From Io17-Chloro-G2 sp034420695 (GTDB taxonomy: Bacteria; Chloroflexota; Dehalococcoidia; Lucifugimonadales; UBA3495): a stretch of DNA of 64,000 nt. The stretch spans positions 1 to 64,000 of the forward strand of contig DAOULB010000002.1 of assembly GCA_034420695.1 (NCBI GenBank), in the 5' to 3' direction. Position 1 is the first letter of the stretch, and the number at the start of each line of letters is the position of its first letter. The translations under genes were made by a program, and so were the position numbers. Below the pieces are notes generated by a model. The model did not search any database. It saw only the letters and a program-made list of their open reading frames with translations, and was not told the origin of the DNA. Below are positions 51,702 through 60,177 of the stretch, piece by piece.

Positions 51702-52808
51702 CTAGAGATCGTAGTGTTGGCGGGCCGCAGCCTGCCTGGAGTTGTCCTGCTGAAACAGGTCGGGGTGAGTGTTGCGGGCCAGCGCCAAGTGGTAGGTGAA
51801 CAGTTGCAGCGGCACAACGTACACCAAGGGACTCCACAGTTCGGGCATTTCCGGCAGTAGGAAGGCTTGGCCCAGTTCTCCCGGAAAGTTGGCATCCCCC
51901 TGTTGCACCAAGGCCCAGACCGGAGCCCCCACCTCCCGGCAGGCCCGGGCTATATCCAGCGACCGTTGATGGCCCGGCCCAGGGGGAGCGATCAGCGTGA
52001 CCAAGCAGCCCTCGTCCACCGAACAGAAGGGGCCGTGAAGTATCTGCTCGGTCTGGAGTCCTTCGCTGTCGGCGGCGCTGGTCTCCTTGATCTTCAGGGC
52101 CACTTCATAGGCATTGGCCGTATTGGGGCCCCAGCCGGTGCAGATGTAGCGCACCCGGGCCTGGTGTTCCTTGGAGGTCTCCCCGATTTCACTTTCCCGG
52201 TCCACCACTGAAGCGATGTGGTCGGGCACTTCCTGGAGGCGGGCCCGCAGGTCTGCCCGAAGGTTGTCGCCGGCGTCCGGGAGGCCCAACCCGGTGGCGA
52301 CCTGGGCCAAAACCGTCAGCGCCGAGGTGTAGCTTACGGTGAAGGCCGCCGAGCGTTCCTGCTCCACGGTGTTGAGTTCCAGGTCTGCCACGCGTATCCG
52401 GGCGCCGGGACTGGTGGAGGTGACAGCCACGGTGTAGGCCCCGCGGGCCTTGGCCAGTTCCAAGGCCAGGAAGGAGTATGTCTTGGTGCCCCGGTGGCTG
52501 ATTACGACCACGGCGTCATTCTGGTCCAGCGGCGGCGGATAGGAGTAGAACTCGAAGGAGTGCCAAGCTTGCACCTCGGGGGAGCCTTGGGCGAAATGCC
52601 TGAACCAGTGCTCGGCCACCAAGGCGGCGTGCCAGGAGGTGCCTATGCCCACCAAGTACACCCGGCGCTTCTGCGCCAGAGCCGCTGCTGCCTCGGCTGC
52701 GCCGTCCCGGCGGGCTTCCAGCAACCGGGCCACGGCCCGGGGCTGGTCCAAAATGGCGTCGTGCATGAAATAGGGATGGGTTTCCCGGACCTGTTGTGGT
52801 TGGGCCAC
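51702..52808 (-). CDS. SIS-domain isomerase (GlmS C-terminal-like)
   Basis: A 368-residue protein with two tandem SIS domains. ETHPYFMHDAILDQP is the start typical of glucosamine-6-phosphate isomerase domains. YLVGIGTSWHAALVAEHWF is the first sugar-phosphate loop, VVVISHRGTKTYSFLALELA the second, and QTEQILHGPFCSVDEGC with the C-terminal helices belongs to the second domain. No glutaminase part is present, so it cannot make glucosamine from glutamine; deglycase or ketose-aldose isomerase activity on amino sugars is more likely. The GTG at 52808 follows GAGAGG. It shares a transcript with the CMD gene. Confidence 0.85.
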   Translation of the reverse strand: MAQPQQVRETHPYFMHDAILDQPRAVARLLEARRDGAAEAAAALAQKRRVYLVGIGTSWHAALVAEHWFRHFAQGSPEVQAWHSFEFYSYPPPLDQNDAVVVISHRGTKTYSFLALELAKARGAYTVAVTSTSPGARIRVADLELNTVEQERSAAFTVSYTSALTVLAQVATGLGLPDAGDNLRADLRARLQEVPDHIASVVDRESEIGETSKEHQARVRYICTGWGPNTANAYEVALKIKETSAADSEGLQTEQILHGPFCSVDEGCLVTLIAPPGPGHQRSLDIARACREVGAPVWALVQQGDANFPGELGQAFLLPEMPELWSPLVYVVPLQLFTYHLALARNTHPDLFQQDNSRQAAARQHYDL

Positions 52809-52943
52809 TGCCGACCTCTCAGCGTCTATTTTGCCACTGGGTTCCCGAAACACAGGGCGTGGTACAATTCGCCGGACTCCCCGATTCCGGCCCGGCTGAA
52901 AATATTGTCCCTTCTCCAACATGGGGCCTGGAGGTAAACTGCC

Positions 52944-53579
52944 TTGCCGCCCTACCCGCCTGATGCGTTTGAACGCGTAGACGAAAGCGATGACGCCCTG
53001 TTCTACACCATGCCCCGGATGGTGGTCCACATAGACGACCACGCCATCGCCGCGGTCTCAGGGTTGTTCCGTGAATTGATCCCCCCGGACTCGGTGGTGC
53101 TGGACCTCATGAGCAGTTGGCGCTCCCACTGGCCGGCCGGACACCCCAAGGCCCGCCTCACCGGCCTCGGCATGAACGCCGAGGAGATGGAGGACAACCC
53201 GGACTTGGACGACTACGTGGTCCACGACGTGAACAAAGACCCCCGACTGCCCTTCGAGGAAGACACCTTCGACGCTACGGTGCTAACCGTTTCGGCCCAG
53301 TACCTGACCAGTCCGGTGGAAACCTTCCGGCAGGTTAACCGGGTCCTCAAGCCGGGCGGGGTGTTCATCGTATCATTTTCCAACCGGATGTTTCCCACCA
53401 AGGCGGTGCGCATCTGGCGAATGGGAAACGACAGGCAGCACATTGAGCTGGTGGAGTCCTACATGGAAGAGGCGGGCAACTTCCAGGCCATGAAGTCCGG
53501 CTTCGTGAACCCTGGCCAGAGCCCGCCTGCAGAACCCCTGTTCGCCGTGGTGGGCCTGAAGTCACCCCCGGACGCCTAG
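52944..53579 (+). CDS. Class I SAM-dependent methyltransferase
   Basis: A 211-residue protein. VVLDLMSSWRSHW takes the place of the AdoMet-binding Gly-rich motif, LTGLGMNAEEM is the acidic-strand region, and VVHDVNKDPRLPFEEDTFDATVLTVSAQYL is motif II/III. VLKPGGVFIVSFSNRMFP completes the fold. This unusual DLMSSW variant of motif I is seen in a family of uncharacterised methyltransferases. The TTG start is supported by a strong CTGGAGGTAA site. It is transcribed divergently from the SIS gene, with a shared 135-base regulatory gap. Confidence 0.83.
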   Translation: MPPYPPDAFERVDESDDALFYTMPRMVVHIDDHAIAAVSGLFRELIPPDSVVLDLMSSWRSHWPAGHPKARLTGLGMNAEEMEDNPDLDDYVVHDVNKDPRLPFEEDTFDATVLTVSAQYLTSPVETFRQVNRVLKPGGVFIVSFSNRMFPTKAVRIWRMGNDRQHIELVESYMEEAGNFQAMKSGFVNPGQSPPAEPLFAVVGLKSPPDA

Positions 53580-53728
53580 CAACACCCGGTTCGCTCTTCT
53601 GAAGCCCCCGTGGTGGGTCTCGGAGATCCCGGGGGTAGGAGGTATGTCTTGTCCCCAAACGGCCCGGGGCCGGGAGTAAGTCCACGGTATTGCGGGCGCT
53701 GGTCTGGAGCCCCTCGGCTCTGTCGACC

Positions 53729-54199
53729 CTAGTCTTCCGGCGGTACGGCCAGCACGGGAAGGTTCCCGGAGCGGATGACGCGGTCGGTGGTGCTGCCCAC
53801 CAAGAAGCGCTGAATGCCGCCTTGGCCCCGGGTGCTTATGACCGTCAGTCCGATGTTGGATTCCTCGGCGTACTGGGTAATCTTGTCGGCGGCTACGCCC
53901 TCGAGGATAGCGGCCACTACGTTGATTCCTTCGCCTTCCAGCCGGGACTTGACCTGACCCAAGTAAGTCTCCGCCTGCTCCCGCTGGGAATTGATTATGT
54001 TATCGACCAAGTCGCGGTACTGGGGCGTAGTAACGTAGCCGGCTTCTCCTCCCTGCAGGAAGCCCAACTCATCGGAGACCGAAACCACCTTGAGCAGGTG
54101 CAGGGTCGCCCCATAGGCCTTGGCCATTTCCCGGGCATGGGGCAGGGCCCGTTCCGAGTTTTCAGAGCCGTCCAAGGGCACCAGAATATTTTCGTACAT
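53729..54199 (-). CDS. Universal stress protein (UspA family)
   Basis: A 156-residue UspA-fold protein: NILVPLDGSENSERALPHA at the start, VAAILEGVAADKITQYAEE in the middle, and the ATP-binding loop GLTVISTRGQGGIQRFLVGSTTDRVIRSGNLPVLAV at the end (GxGG, then S-T). The last motif indicates an ATP-binding member. Its ATG at 54199 has AAAGGAAG upstream. It follows rmuC after 28 bases and is likely co-transcribed. It acts in the cytoplasm in stress survival. Confidence 0.93.
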   Translation of the reverse strand: MYENILVPLDGSENSERALPHAREMAKAYGATLHLLKVVSVSDELGFLQGGEAGYVTTPQYRDLVDNIINSQREQAETYLGQVKSRLEGEGINVVAAILEGVAADKITQYAEESNIGLTVISTRGQGGIQRFLVGSTTDRVIRSGNLPVLAVPPED

Positions 54200-54227
54200 A
54201 AGCTTCCTTTTCCCGGTTTTCCTGGGG

Positions 54228-55454
54228 TCAGTCTCCGGAGGGCAGGCCGGCAGAGGCCGTCTCGGCATAGTTGGAGGCTCGCACTACTCCATCAATGCCC
54301 TTTGGCGCCGTGAACTCTTCCTCGCTGCCCCGTACCAACTCGGCAAACCTCCGTCCTTGGGGCACGACCCGGGAGTCAAAGGAGCCGATGGAGTCGTTGT
54401 AGGACTTGACGGCGGCCTCCAGCCCCTTGCCCACGCCCTGGTAACGGCTGATGAAGGTCTGCATCCGCTTGTGCATTTCCTCCCCGGCCTGCCGGATAAC
54501 CTCTGCATTCTCCGCGATGCGATACCTGTCCCAACCGTTGGCCACCGTCCATAGCAGGGAGATCAGCGAAACCGGAGTGGCTATGGCCACCCGCTTCTGC
54601 ATGGCGTAGTCGATCAGGTCAGGATGGGCGTTCAGGGCAGCCGAAAGGAATTGGTCTCCCGGGACAAACATCACCACGAAGTCCAAGGAACCGCTCACCT
54701 TATTGCCGTAGTTCTTTGCGGCCAGGGAATCGACTTGGGAACGCATCGCGCCGGCATGCCGGGTCAGTGCGGCATCGCGGGCCCCTTCGTCTTCTGTTTG
54801 GTGGGCTTCCAAGTAGGCTGCCGTGGATGCCTTGGCGTCCACTACCACCGCCCGGTTGTCTGGGAGCAGCACCGTCATGTCCGGACGGTCTCCGGAACCG
54901 TTTACCGAGGACTGTTCCACAAAGTCGCAGTGCTCGGTCATACCGGCCAGTTCCACCACCCGCCGCAGTTGGACCTCGCCCCAGCTTCCAATCTGTCGGT
55001 TGTTGGTCAGCGCGTTGGACAGCTTGCCGGTCTCGCCAGCCAGGGTCTGGCTCTGCTTGATGAGGGACTCTATTTGGGGGTTCAGCTTCTCGTAGTTCTG
55101 GGTCAGGGGCTTGACCAAGGCTTGAAACTGCTCGTGACGCTGGTTGAATTCACCCTTGGCCGTCTCCAGGGTCTTGCCCAGGTTCTCCTTGGCCAAGTTC
55201 ACGAACACCTCGTTGTTGCTCTGCAGCGCCCGGCTGGCGGTGGCCTGGAAGGTCTCGCTCAATTGCTCTTTGGCGGCTTCGAGGATGGCATTGGCGCTGG
55301 CCGCTTGTTCCAACTGGCCCCTGAGGCCGGCCGTAGTCTCCCGGTGTTGGGCTTCGGCTTGCATCAAGCGCTCCCTGGACCGGTAGGTCTGCACCAGCCA
55401 GGAGGCGGCCCCGCCAACGATCAGCCCTATTGCCAAACCGATGATCAGTTCCAC
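54228..55454 (-). CDS. rmuC: DNA recombination protein RmuC
   Basis: A 408-residue protein with an N-terminal membrane anchor (LIIGLAIGLIVGGAASWLV), a ~130-residue coiled coil (RLMQAEAQHRETTAGLRGQL and on) and the RmuC nuclease-like domain (SWGEVQLRRVVELAGM, DMTVLLPDNRAVVVDAKAS, then DFVVMFVPGDQFLSAAL). It limits inversions at short repeats and has a proposed restriction-like endonuclease fold. The GTG start follows AAGGAGG at good distance. Length is typical. It is the first gene of a two-gene unit with the universal stress protein. Confidence 0.94.
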   Translation of the reverse strand: MELIIGLAIGLIVGGAASWLVQTYRSRERLMQAEAQHRETTAGLRGQLEQAASANAILEAAKEQLSETFQATASRALQSNNEVFVNLAKENLGKTLETAKGEFNQRHEQFQALVKPLTQNYEKLNPQIESLIKQSQTLAGETGKLSNALTNNRQIGSWGEVQLRRVVELAGMTEHCDFVEQSSVNGSGDRPDMTVLLPDNRAVVVDAKASTAAYLEAHQTEDEGARDAALTRHAGAMRSQVDSLAAKNYGNKVSGSLDFVVMFVPGDQFLSAALNAHPDLIDYAMQKRVAIATPVSLISLLWTVANGWDRYRIAENAEVIRQAGEEMHKRMQTFISRYQGVGKGLEAAVKSYNDSIGSFDSRVVPQGRRFAELVRGSEEEFTAPKGIDGVVRASNYAETASAGLPSGD

Positions 55455-55646
55455 CGGTCAGACCTCCTTCTGCGCCCTGCTGTGGTCTGGGAAATTTGGC
55501 CTCAAGAATAACATGGCCCCGGTTGGCCGTGCCACTTGGGGATAGTGGCCCGTCACCGAGAAAGCAGACCGCCAGCCAATCGGCTATGCCGCGTTTGACT
55601 GGAAGGGTTAACATGTAGAGGCTTATCAACCGCTTCCGGAGTTGCC

Positions 55647-57389
55647 ATGGCCCGCAGTTTCAGACTGGCTCTGGCCCAAATAAACACCACCGTAGGTGAT
55701 ATTCTGGGCAACACCGCCAAGATACTGGAATACATGGAGCGCGCCCGCCAAGCGGAGGCCGACTTGGTCACGTTCCCGGAGCTGGCAATCACCGGCTATC
55801 CCCCGGAAGACCTGCTGTTCCGGCCATCCTTTCTGAAGCAGAACCTGGCAGCCATGGAGCAGGTGGTGGCCGCCGCCGGGGATACCGCCGTCCTGGTGGG
55901 GTTTGTCGGGTCTGTGCCCGACACAGCCAACTCGGCAGCCTTGGGCTACCGGGGCAAGCTGGTGGACGTCTACCACAAGATGTACCTGCCCAACTACGGT
56001 GTGTTCGACGAAGACAGGTACTTTCGCCGGGGAGACTCCTGCCCGGTGTACACCATCAGCGGAGTCAACGTCGGCGTCGGCATCTGCGAGGATATCTGGT
56101 ACTCGGTGGGCCCCATGGCAGTGCAACGCAACGCCGGGGCGGAACTCATCGTCAACATCAACGCCTCCCCATTCCACGCCGGAAAGCGGGAGCAGCGGGA
56201 GAAGATGATTGCCACCCGGGCCGCCGACAACCAGCTTTTCGTTGCATATCTGAACGCGGTGGGCGGCCAGGACGAGTTGGTGTTCGACGGCGCCAGCCTG
56301 GTCTATGACGGCACCGGGGAACTGGTGGCGAGGGGCCCCGCGTTCCAGGAAGAGCTCATAATCGTGGACTTGGACATAGACTCCGTGCTCAGAACCCGGC
56401 TGCGCGACTCCCGCCCCCGGAAGGAAAACGCCGCAATCTTGGAGGAGATAGGCAAGTCCCGGATTGTGGAGGTGTCACCCCCCAAACCATCACCGCGCCT
56501 GGCGCGGCCCATTCCTGCTCCTGAAGAGCCGCCGGGGGAGCTGGAAGAAGTGTACCGGGCCTTGGTGCTTGGCACCAAGGACTACCTGACCAAGTCGGGA
56601 TTCGGGAAGGTGTTGGTGGGCCTGTCGGGTGGAATAGACTCCGCACTGACCGCCACCGTCGCTGCCGACGCCTTGGGCCGGGAGAACGTGGTCGGCGTAG
56701 GGATGCCCTCCCGGCACTCCTCGGAAGGCAGCGTTGCCGACTCCAAGGATCTGGCCGAGGCCTTGGGAATTGAGCTGTGGATTGTGCCCATCGAGCCAGC
56801 CCACCTGGCCTTCACCGGCATGCTGGAAACCTATTTTCAAGGCACGGAACCCAATACGGCAGAGGAGAACGTCCAAGCCCGCATCAGGGGCAACGTTCTC
56901 ATGACCATCTCCAACAAGTTCGGCTGGATGGTGCTGACCACCGGCAACAAGAGCGAAATGGCCATGGGCTACGCCACTCTGTACGGGGATATGGCCGGCG
57001 GCTTTGCGGTGCTGAAGGACGTGCCCAAGACCCTGGTGTACGAGCTTTCAGAGTGGCGCAACCGGAACTGGGAGACCCGCCCGGTGATACCCCAAGCGAT
57101 CATCGACAAGCCACCCAGCGCCGAGCTCAAGGACAACCAACTAGACCAGGACACGCTGCCGCCCTACGACCTGCTGGACCCGGTGGTCAAGGCCTACGTG
57201 GAGCAGGACATCAGCTACGAGGAAATGGTGGACATGGGCTTCGACCCAGCCATCGTTGCCCAAGTCATCAGCTACGCCGACCGCAACGAATACAAGCGGC
57301 GACAGGCTCCACCGGGGGTGAAAATTACACCCCGGGCCTTCGGCAGAGACCGGCGGTTGCCCATAGTCAATAAGTACCGCCAGACATGA
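55647..57389 (+). CDS. nadE: Glutamine-dependent NAD(+) synthetase
   Basis: A 580-residue two-domain enzyme. Residues 1-270 are a nitrilase-type glutaminase with its Glu (VTFPELAITGYPPEDLL), Lys (VYHKMYLPNYG) and Cys (GVGICEDIW) triad. Residues 310-580 are the synthetase, with the ATP loop LVGLSGGIDSALTATVA and TGNKSEMAMGYATLYGD. It turns nicotinate adenine dinucleotide into NAD with ammonia from glutamine, the last step of NAD synthesis. GGAGTTGCC upstream gives only a weak ribosome site, but the ATG aligns well. It is divergent from rmuC. Confidence 0.95.
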   Translation: MARSFRLALAQINTTVGDILGNTAKILEYMERARQAEADLVTFPELAITGYPPEDLLFRPSFLKQNLAAMEQVVAAAGDTAVLVGFVGSVPDTANSAALGYRGKLVDVYHKMYLPNYGVFDEDRYFRRGDSCPVYTISGVNVGVGICEDIWYSVGPMAVQRNAGAELIVNINASPFHAGKREQREKMIATRAADNQLFVAYLNAVGGQDELVFDGASLVYDGTGELVARGPAFQEELIIVDLDIDSVLRTRLRDSRPRKENAAILEEIGKSRIVEVSPPKPSPRLARPIPAPEEPPGELEEVYRALVLGTKDYLTKSGFGKVLVGLSGGIDSALTATVAADALGRENVVGVGMPSRHSSEGSVADSKDLAEALGIELWIVPIEPAHLAFTGMLETYFQGTEPNTAEENVQARIRGNVLMTISNKFGWMVLTTGNKSEMAMGYATLYGDMAGGFAVLKDVPKTLVYELSEWRNRNWETRPVIPQAIIDKPPSAELKDNQLDQDTLPPYDLLDPVVKAYVEQDISYEEMVDMGFDPAIVAQVISYADRNEYKRRQAPPGVKITPRAFGRDRRLPIVNKYRQT

Positions 57390-57556
57390 GGCGGGATAGT
57401 ACCACGCCTTCAGGAGAAACCATCACAGCCAGTTGGGTGCAACCAATTGTGCGCCGGCACCCGGGCCAAGCCCCCTCCCGCTTGTAATGACTCCGGATAA
57501 GGGTATACTGTCAACAACGACCCCAAAGCTGAAAATACTACCTAGAGAGGTGCGCC

Positions 57557-58135
57557 ATGACACAGACACAGGTTTACACCATGGAAGCCTTCATTGAAGA
57601 CGTGCGGGGGATATTTGCTGCCACCAAGGACCCCCGGACCCAGGCACAGCAGATTGCCCGGCACATGCAGACCCTGCTGAACGTCCCTGGCTGGCTGGAA
57701 GAGAAGCTGGACCTGCCCGCCGAGGGCGGCTTTGGCCGGGTGGACCTTCACCTCGACGAGGAATACGGCCACCCCGACGGCGGCTTCCTGCTCATGTGCG
57801 GCATCCAGCGGCCCGGACAGGACAACCTGCCCCACGACCACGGCACCACTTGGGTGGTCTATGGCGTCTACAGCGGGGCCATTGAGCAGACCAAGTGGCG
57901 CTGGTCATACCCCGAGACCGACCGTACCTCCCCGGAAATCAAGCCCTTGGAAAGTTGGACCCAGAAGCCGGGCGAGATTGCCTTCTTCCTTCCCGGGGAG
58001 ATACACAACACCCGCTGCGTGGCCGAGGACCGGGCCTTGGTGGTGCGCTTGGAGGGCCGCAAGCTGGCAGGGATGCTGAGGCACCGCTACAACCCCGAGA
58101 CCCATGAGGCCGAGGTGTACTCCTCCGACAACTAG
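57557..58135 (+). CDS. Cupin-fold protein (cysteine dioxygenase-like)
   Basis: A 192-residue single-domain cupin. The metal-binding cluster is NLPHDHGTTWVVYGVYSGAIEQTKW (two His) and, further on, FFLPGEIHNTRCV (third His). This pattern is close to the cysteine dioxygenase/3-mercaptopropionate dioxygenase branch, which oxidises thiols with iron. The Tyr and Arg needed for the thiol substrate cannot be placed with confidence. The AGAGAGGTGCGCC site precedes the ATG. It is a single gene, ended by the hairpin at 58186. Confidence 0.8.
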   Translation: MTQTQVYTMEAFIEDVRGIFAATKDPRTQAQQIARHMQTLLNVPGWLEEKLDLPAEGGFGRVDLHLDEEYGHPDGGFLLMCGIQRPGQDNLPHDHGTTWVVYGVYSGAIEQTKWRWSYPETDRTSPEIKPLESWTQKPGEIAFFLPGEIHNTRCVAEDRALVVRLEGRKLAGMLRHRYNPETHEAEVYSSDN

Positions 58136-58185
58136 ACGGGGGACGACTCACCGTTATTAACTAAACGGGGACAATAACCATGACC

Positions 58186-58214
58186 GGCCGGCGTTTCTCA
58201 CAACGACGCCGGCC
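58186..58214. terminator. Hairpin after the cupin gene
   Basis: GGCCGGCGT and ACGCCGGCC form a perfect 9-bp stem with an 11-base loop, 50 bases after the cupin stop. No T-run follows, so it is likely a weak or Rho-assisted terminator. Confidence 0.55.
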
Positions 58215-58311
58215 AGACAGCAGGGTAGAACCCATTTCGGCTGTTGGTTTCCGCTCCAGGCGCCACCGCGGCCGGGATGGGTTTGTTCTTTGAGGTAACG
58301 CAGACACAGGT

Positions 58312-59613
58312 TTGGCAGAGGACAGCACGGCACAGCAAGCCCCGGAGGCAAGGGCCGCACCTACATCACCCGGCAGGCCCGGAAAACCGGCCCGGGGCGG
58401 CTTCCGCACATTCGACTCCCTCCGCAACAACAGGGACTACCGGTTCCTCTTCGCCGGGAACATCTCGGCCAACGGCGCCCAGTGGCTTCAGATTTTCACC
58501 GTGGGCTGGCTGGTCCTTTCCATCAGCGAGGGGTCGGCTCTGCACTCCGTAGCCGTGGCCGGAATCAGGTCTTTGCCCATCCTGGGCTTGGGACCGTGGG
58601 CCGGCGTTCTGGCCGACCGCATTGACCGGCGGCTGATCGCCATCGTCACCCATATAGTCCAAGTGGTGCTGGCCGTCGGGTTTGCCGTTCTCATAGCCGG
58701 AGAGTGGGTCCAAGTCTGGCACGCCTACCTCTACATGCTGCTCTCTGGCGCGGCCCACGCCGCCCAGCAGCCAGTCCGCCACGCCTTGGTCGCCAACACC
58801 GTCCCCAGGTCGGACTTGGCCAACGCCTTGGCCCTGAATGCCATGGGGGTCAATATCATGAGGCTGTCCGGCCCCTTGGTCGGCGGCCTGCTCATCAGCA
58901 CCGTGGGGTTCAAGTGGAACTTCTTCTTCGAGGCGGCGCTCTACGGCGGGATGGTGCTGTTGCTTCTGCCCATGAAGACTCCCTACCGGGAGGCTTCTAC
59001 CGCCCGGCGGGTTTCGGCGTTCGCCAACCTGAAGGACGGGCTGGTCTACATTCTTGGCAACTCGCCCATCCGCCGCCTGACCATGCTGAACTTCCTGCGC
59101 ACCACCGTGTTCATGCCCTTGGTGCTGCTGGTGCCGGCATACACCCAGAACGCGCTGGATGCCGGGGTTGGCGTGGGGACAGTCATGGTGGCGCTGATGG
59201 GCAGCGGCGGGCTGACGACCACGATTATCGTTGCAACGTGGGGGTTCTTTACCCGGAAGGGCTTGGTGGTGCTGCTTTCGCTGCTTTCCGGCTCACTTGT
59301 GGTTATGCTGTTGGGGTTGACCCACTGGGTGTGGGTGGCCCTTCCCTTGATGGTCTTGATGGGCCTGTCCCAGACTCATTCCGTCGTCAGCAATAACATC
59401 CTCATCCAGTCGCTGGTCACCGACAATCTCAGGGGCCGGGTGTCGAGCGTCTGGCACTACGAGTCGGGGCTGATTCCGCTGGCAGCGGTGGGCATCGGCT
59501 ATGCGGCTGACCGGGTGGACATCAACACGGCGCTGACGGTTGTGGGGGCCGCGGCTTCGGTGGTCGGCCTTATTGCGCTGCTGCGGTTCAAGGACGTGCG
59601 GGAACTGGACTGA
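58312..59613 (+). CDS. MFS transporter (EntS/MFS_3-like exporter)
   Basis: A 433-residue membrane protein with about 12 spans. NNRDYRFLFAGNISANGAQW opens the family. LGLGPWAGVLADRIDRRLIAI is the MFS loop 2-3 signature (G..aDRxDRR), and HAAQQPVRHALVANTVPRSDLANALALNAMGVN is the conserved helix 4-5 region. VTDNLRGRVSSVWHYESGLIPLAAVGIGYAADRV near the end mirrors it. This group includes efflux proteins for siderophores and small drugs. The N-terminal ~30 residues are disordered, and the TTG start is uncertain. It is convergent with the RidA gene. Confidence 0.88.
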   Translation: MAEDSTAQQAPEARAAPTSPGRPGKPARGGFRTFDSLRNNRDYRFLFAGNISANGAQWLQIFTVGWLVLSISEGSALHSVAVAGIRSLPILGLGPWAGVLADRIDRRLIAIVTHIVQVVLAVGFAVLIAGEWVQVWHAYLYMLLSGAAHAAQQPVRHALVANTVPRSDLANALALNAMGVNIMRLSGPLVGGLLISTVGFKWNFFFEAALYGGMVLLLLPMKTPYREASTARRVSAFANLKDGLVYILGNSPIRRLTMLNFLRTTVFMPLVLLVPAYTQNALDAGVGVGTVMVALMGSGGLTTTIIVATWGFFTRKGLVVLLSLLSGSLVVMLLGLTHWVWVALPLMVLMGLSQTHSVVSNNILIQSLVTDNLRGRVSSVWHYESGLIPLAAVGIGYAADRVDINTALTVVGAAASVVGLIALLRFKDVRELD

Positions 59614-59763
59614 CCGGACGGCGGCTTTGGGCCGGAAGGGGAAGGCCTGGAACCCAAGGAACATCTGAGCAACTTCAGTCCATCCTCATCCCAACCTTCT
59701 CCCATCAAGGGGTAAGGGGCTCCAGTGTTCCTTAGTTCAGCCCCTTCCCAGCTAACGGGGCTT

Positions 59764-59785
59764 ACGGCTATTGGACCCTAGCCGT
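59764..59785. terminator. Short hairpin between convergent genes
   Basis: ACGGCTA and TAGCCGT form a 7-bp stem with an 8-base loop. It overlaps the stop codon of the RidA gene and lies about 150 bases after the MFS gene. A weak bidirectional terminator is possible. Confidence 0.35.
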
Positions 59786-60167
59786 GAATGTGGACGACGG
59801 CTTCCACTTCCACCAGCAACTCGGGTCGGACCAAGGCGGCGACAACCACGGTTGAGCTTGCCGGGGGGTCGCTGGGGAAGGTCTCACTGCGCACTTTGCT
59901 GTAGGCGGGATAGTTGGCGACGTCGGTCAGGAAGCAGGTAATCTTGACCACGTCGGCCATGGTCCCGCCGGCGGCTTCGACGACTCTCCGGATGTTGGAC
60001 ATCACCTGCCGGGACTGGGCTTCGCAATCCCCGGGTCCCACCAAGTTGCCCGATTCGTCGGTGGCGACGTGCCCCGACACGTAGAGGAAGTCCCCCACTT
60101 GAATGCCGGGAGAGAGAGCCGGGTTTGGACTGACGCCCTGGGGAATGATTGGAGTCCTTTCAGCCAT
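59778..60167 (-). CDS. ridA: RidA family protein
   Basis: A 129-residue protein of the RidA/YjgF/UK114 family. VGDFLYVSGHVATDESGNLVG is the core strand pair, and ASSTVVVAALVRPELLVEVEAVVHI carries the conserved strand-helix end; the usual catalytic Arg lies in VRPELLVEVE. It hydrolyses reactive enamine/imine intermediates in the cytoplasm as a trimer. It begins 10 bases after the stop of rel and is thus in one unit with it. Confidence 0.9.
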   Translation of the reverse strand: MAERTPIIPQGVSPNPALSPGIQVGDFLYVSGHVATDESGNLVGPGDCEAQSRQVMSNIRRVVEAAGGTMADVVKITCFLTDVANYPAYSKVRSETFPSDPPASSTVVVAALVRPELLVEVEAVVHIHG

Positions 60168-60177
60168 TTCGTTACCT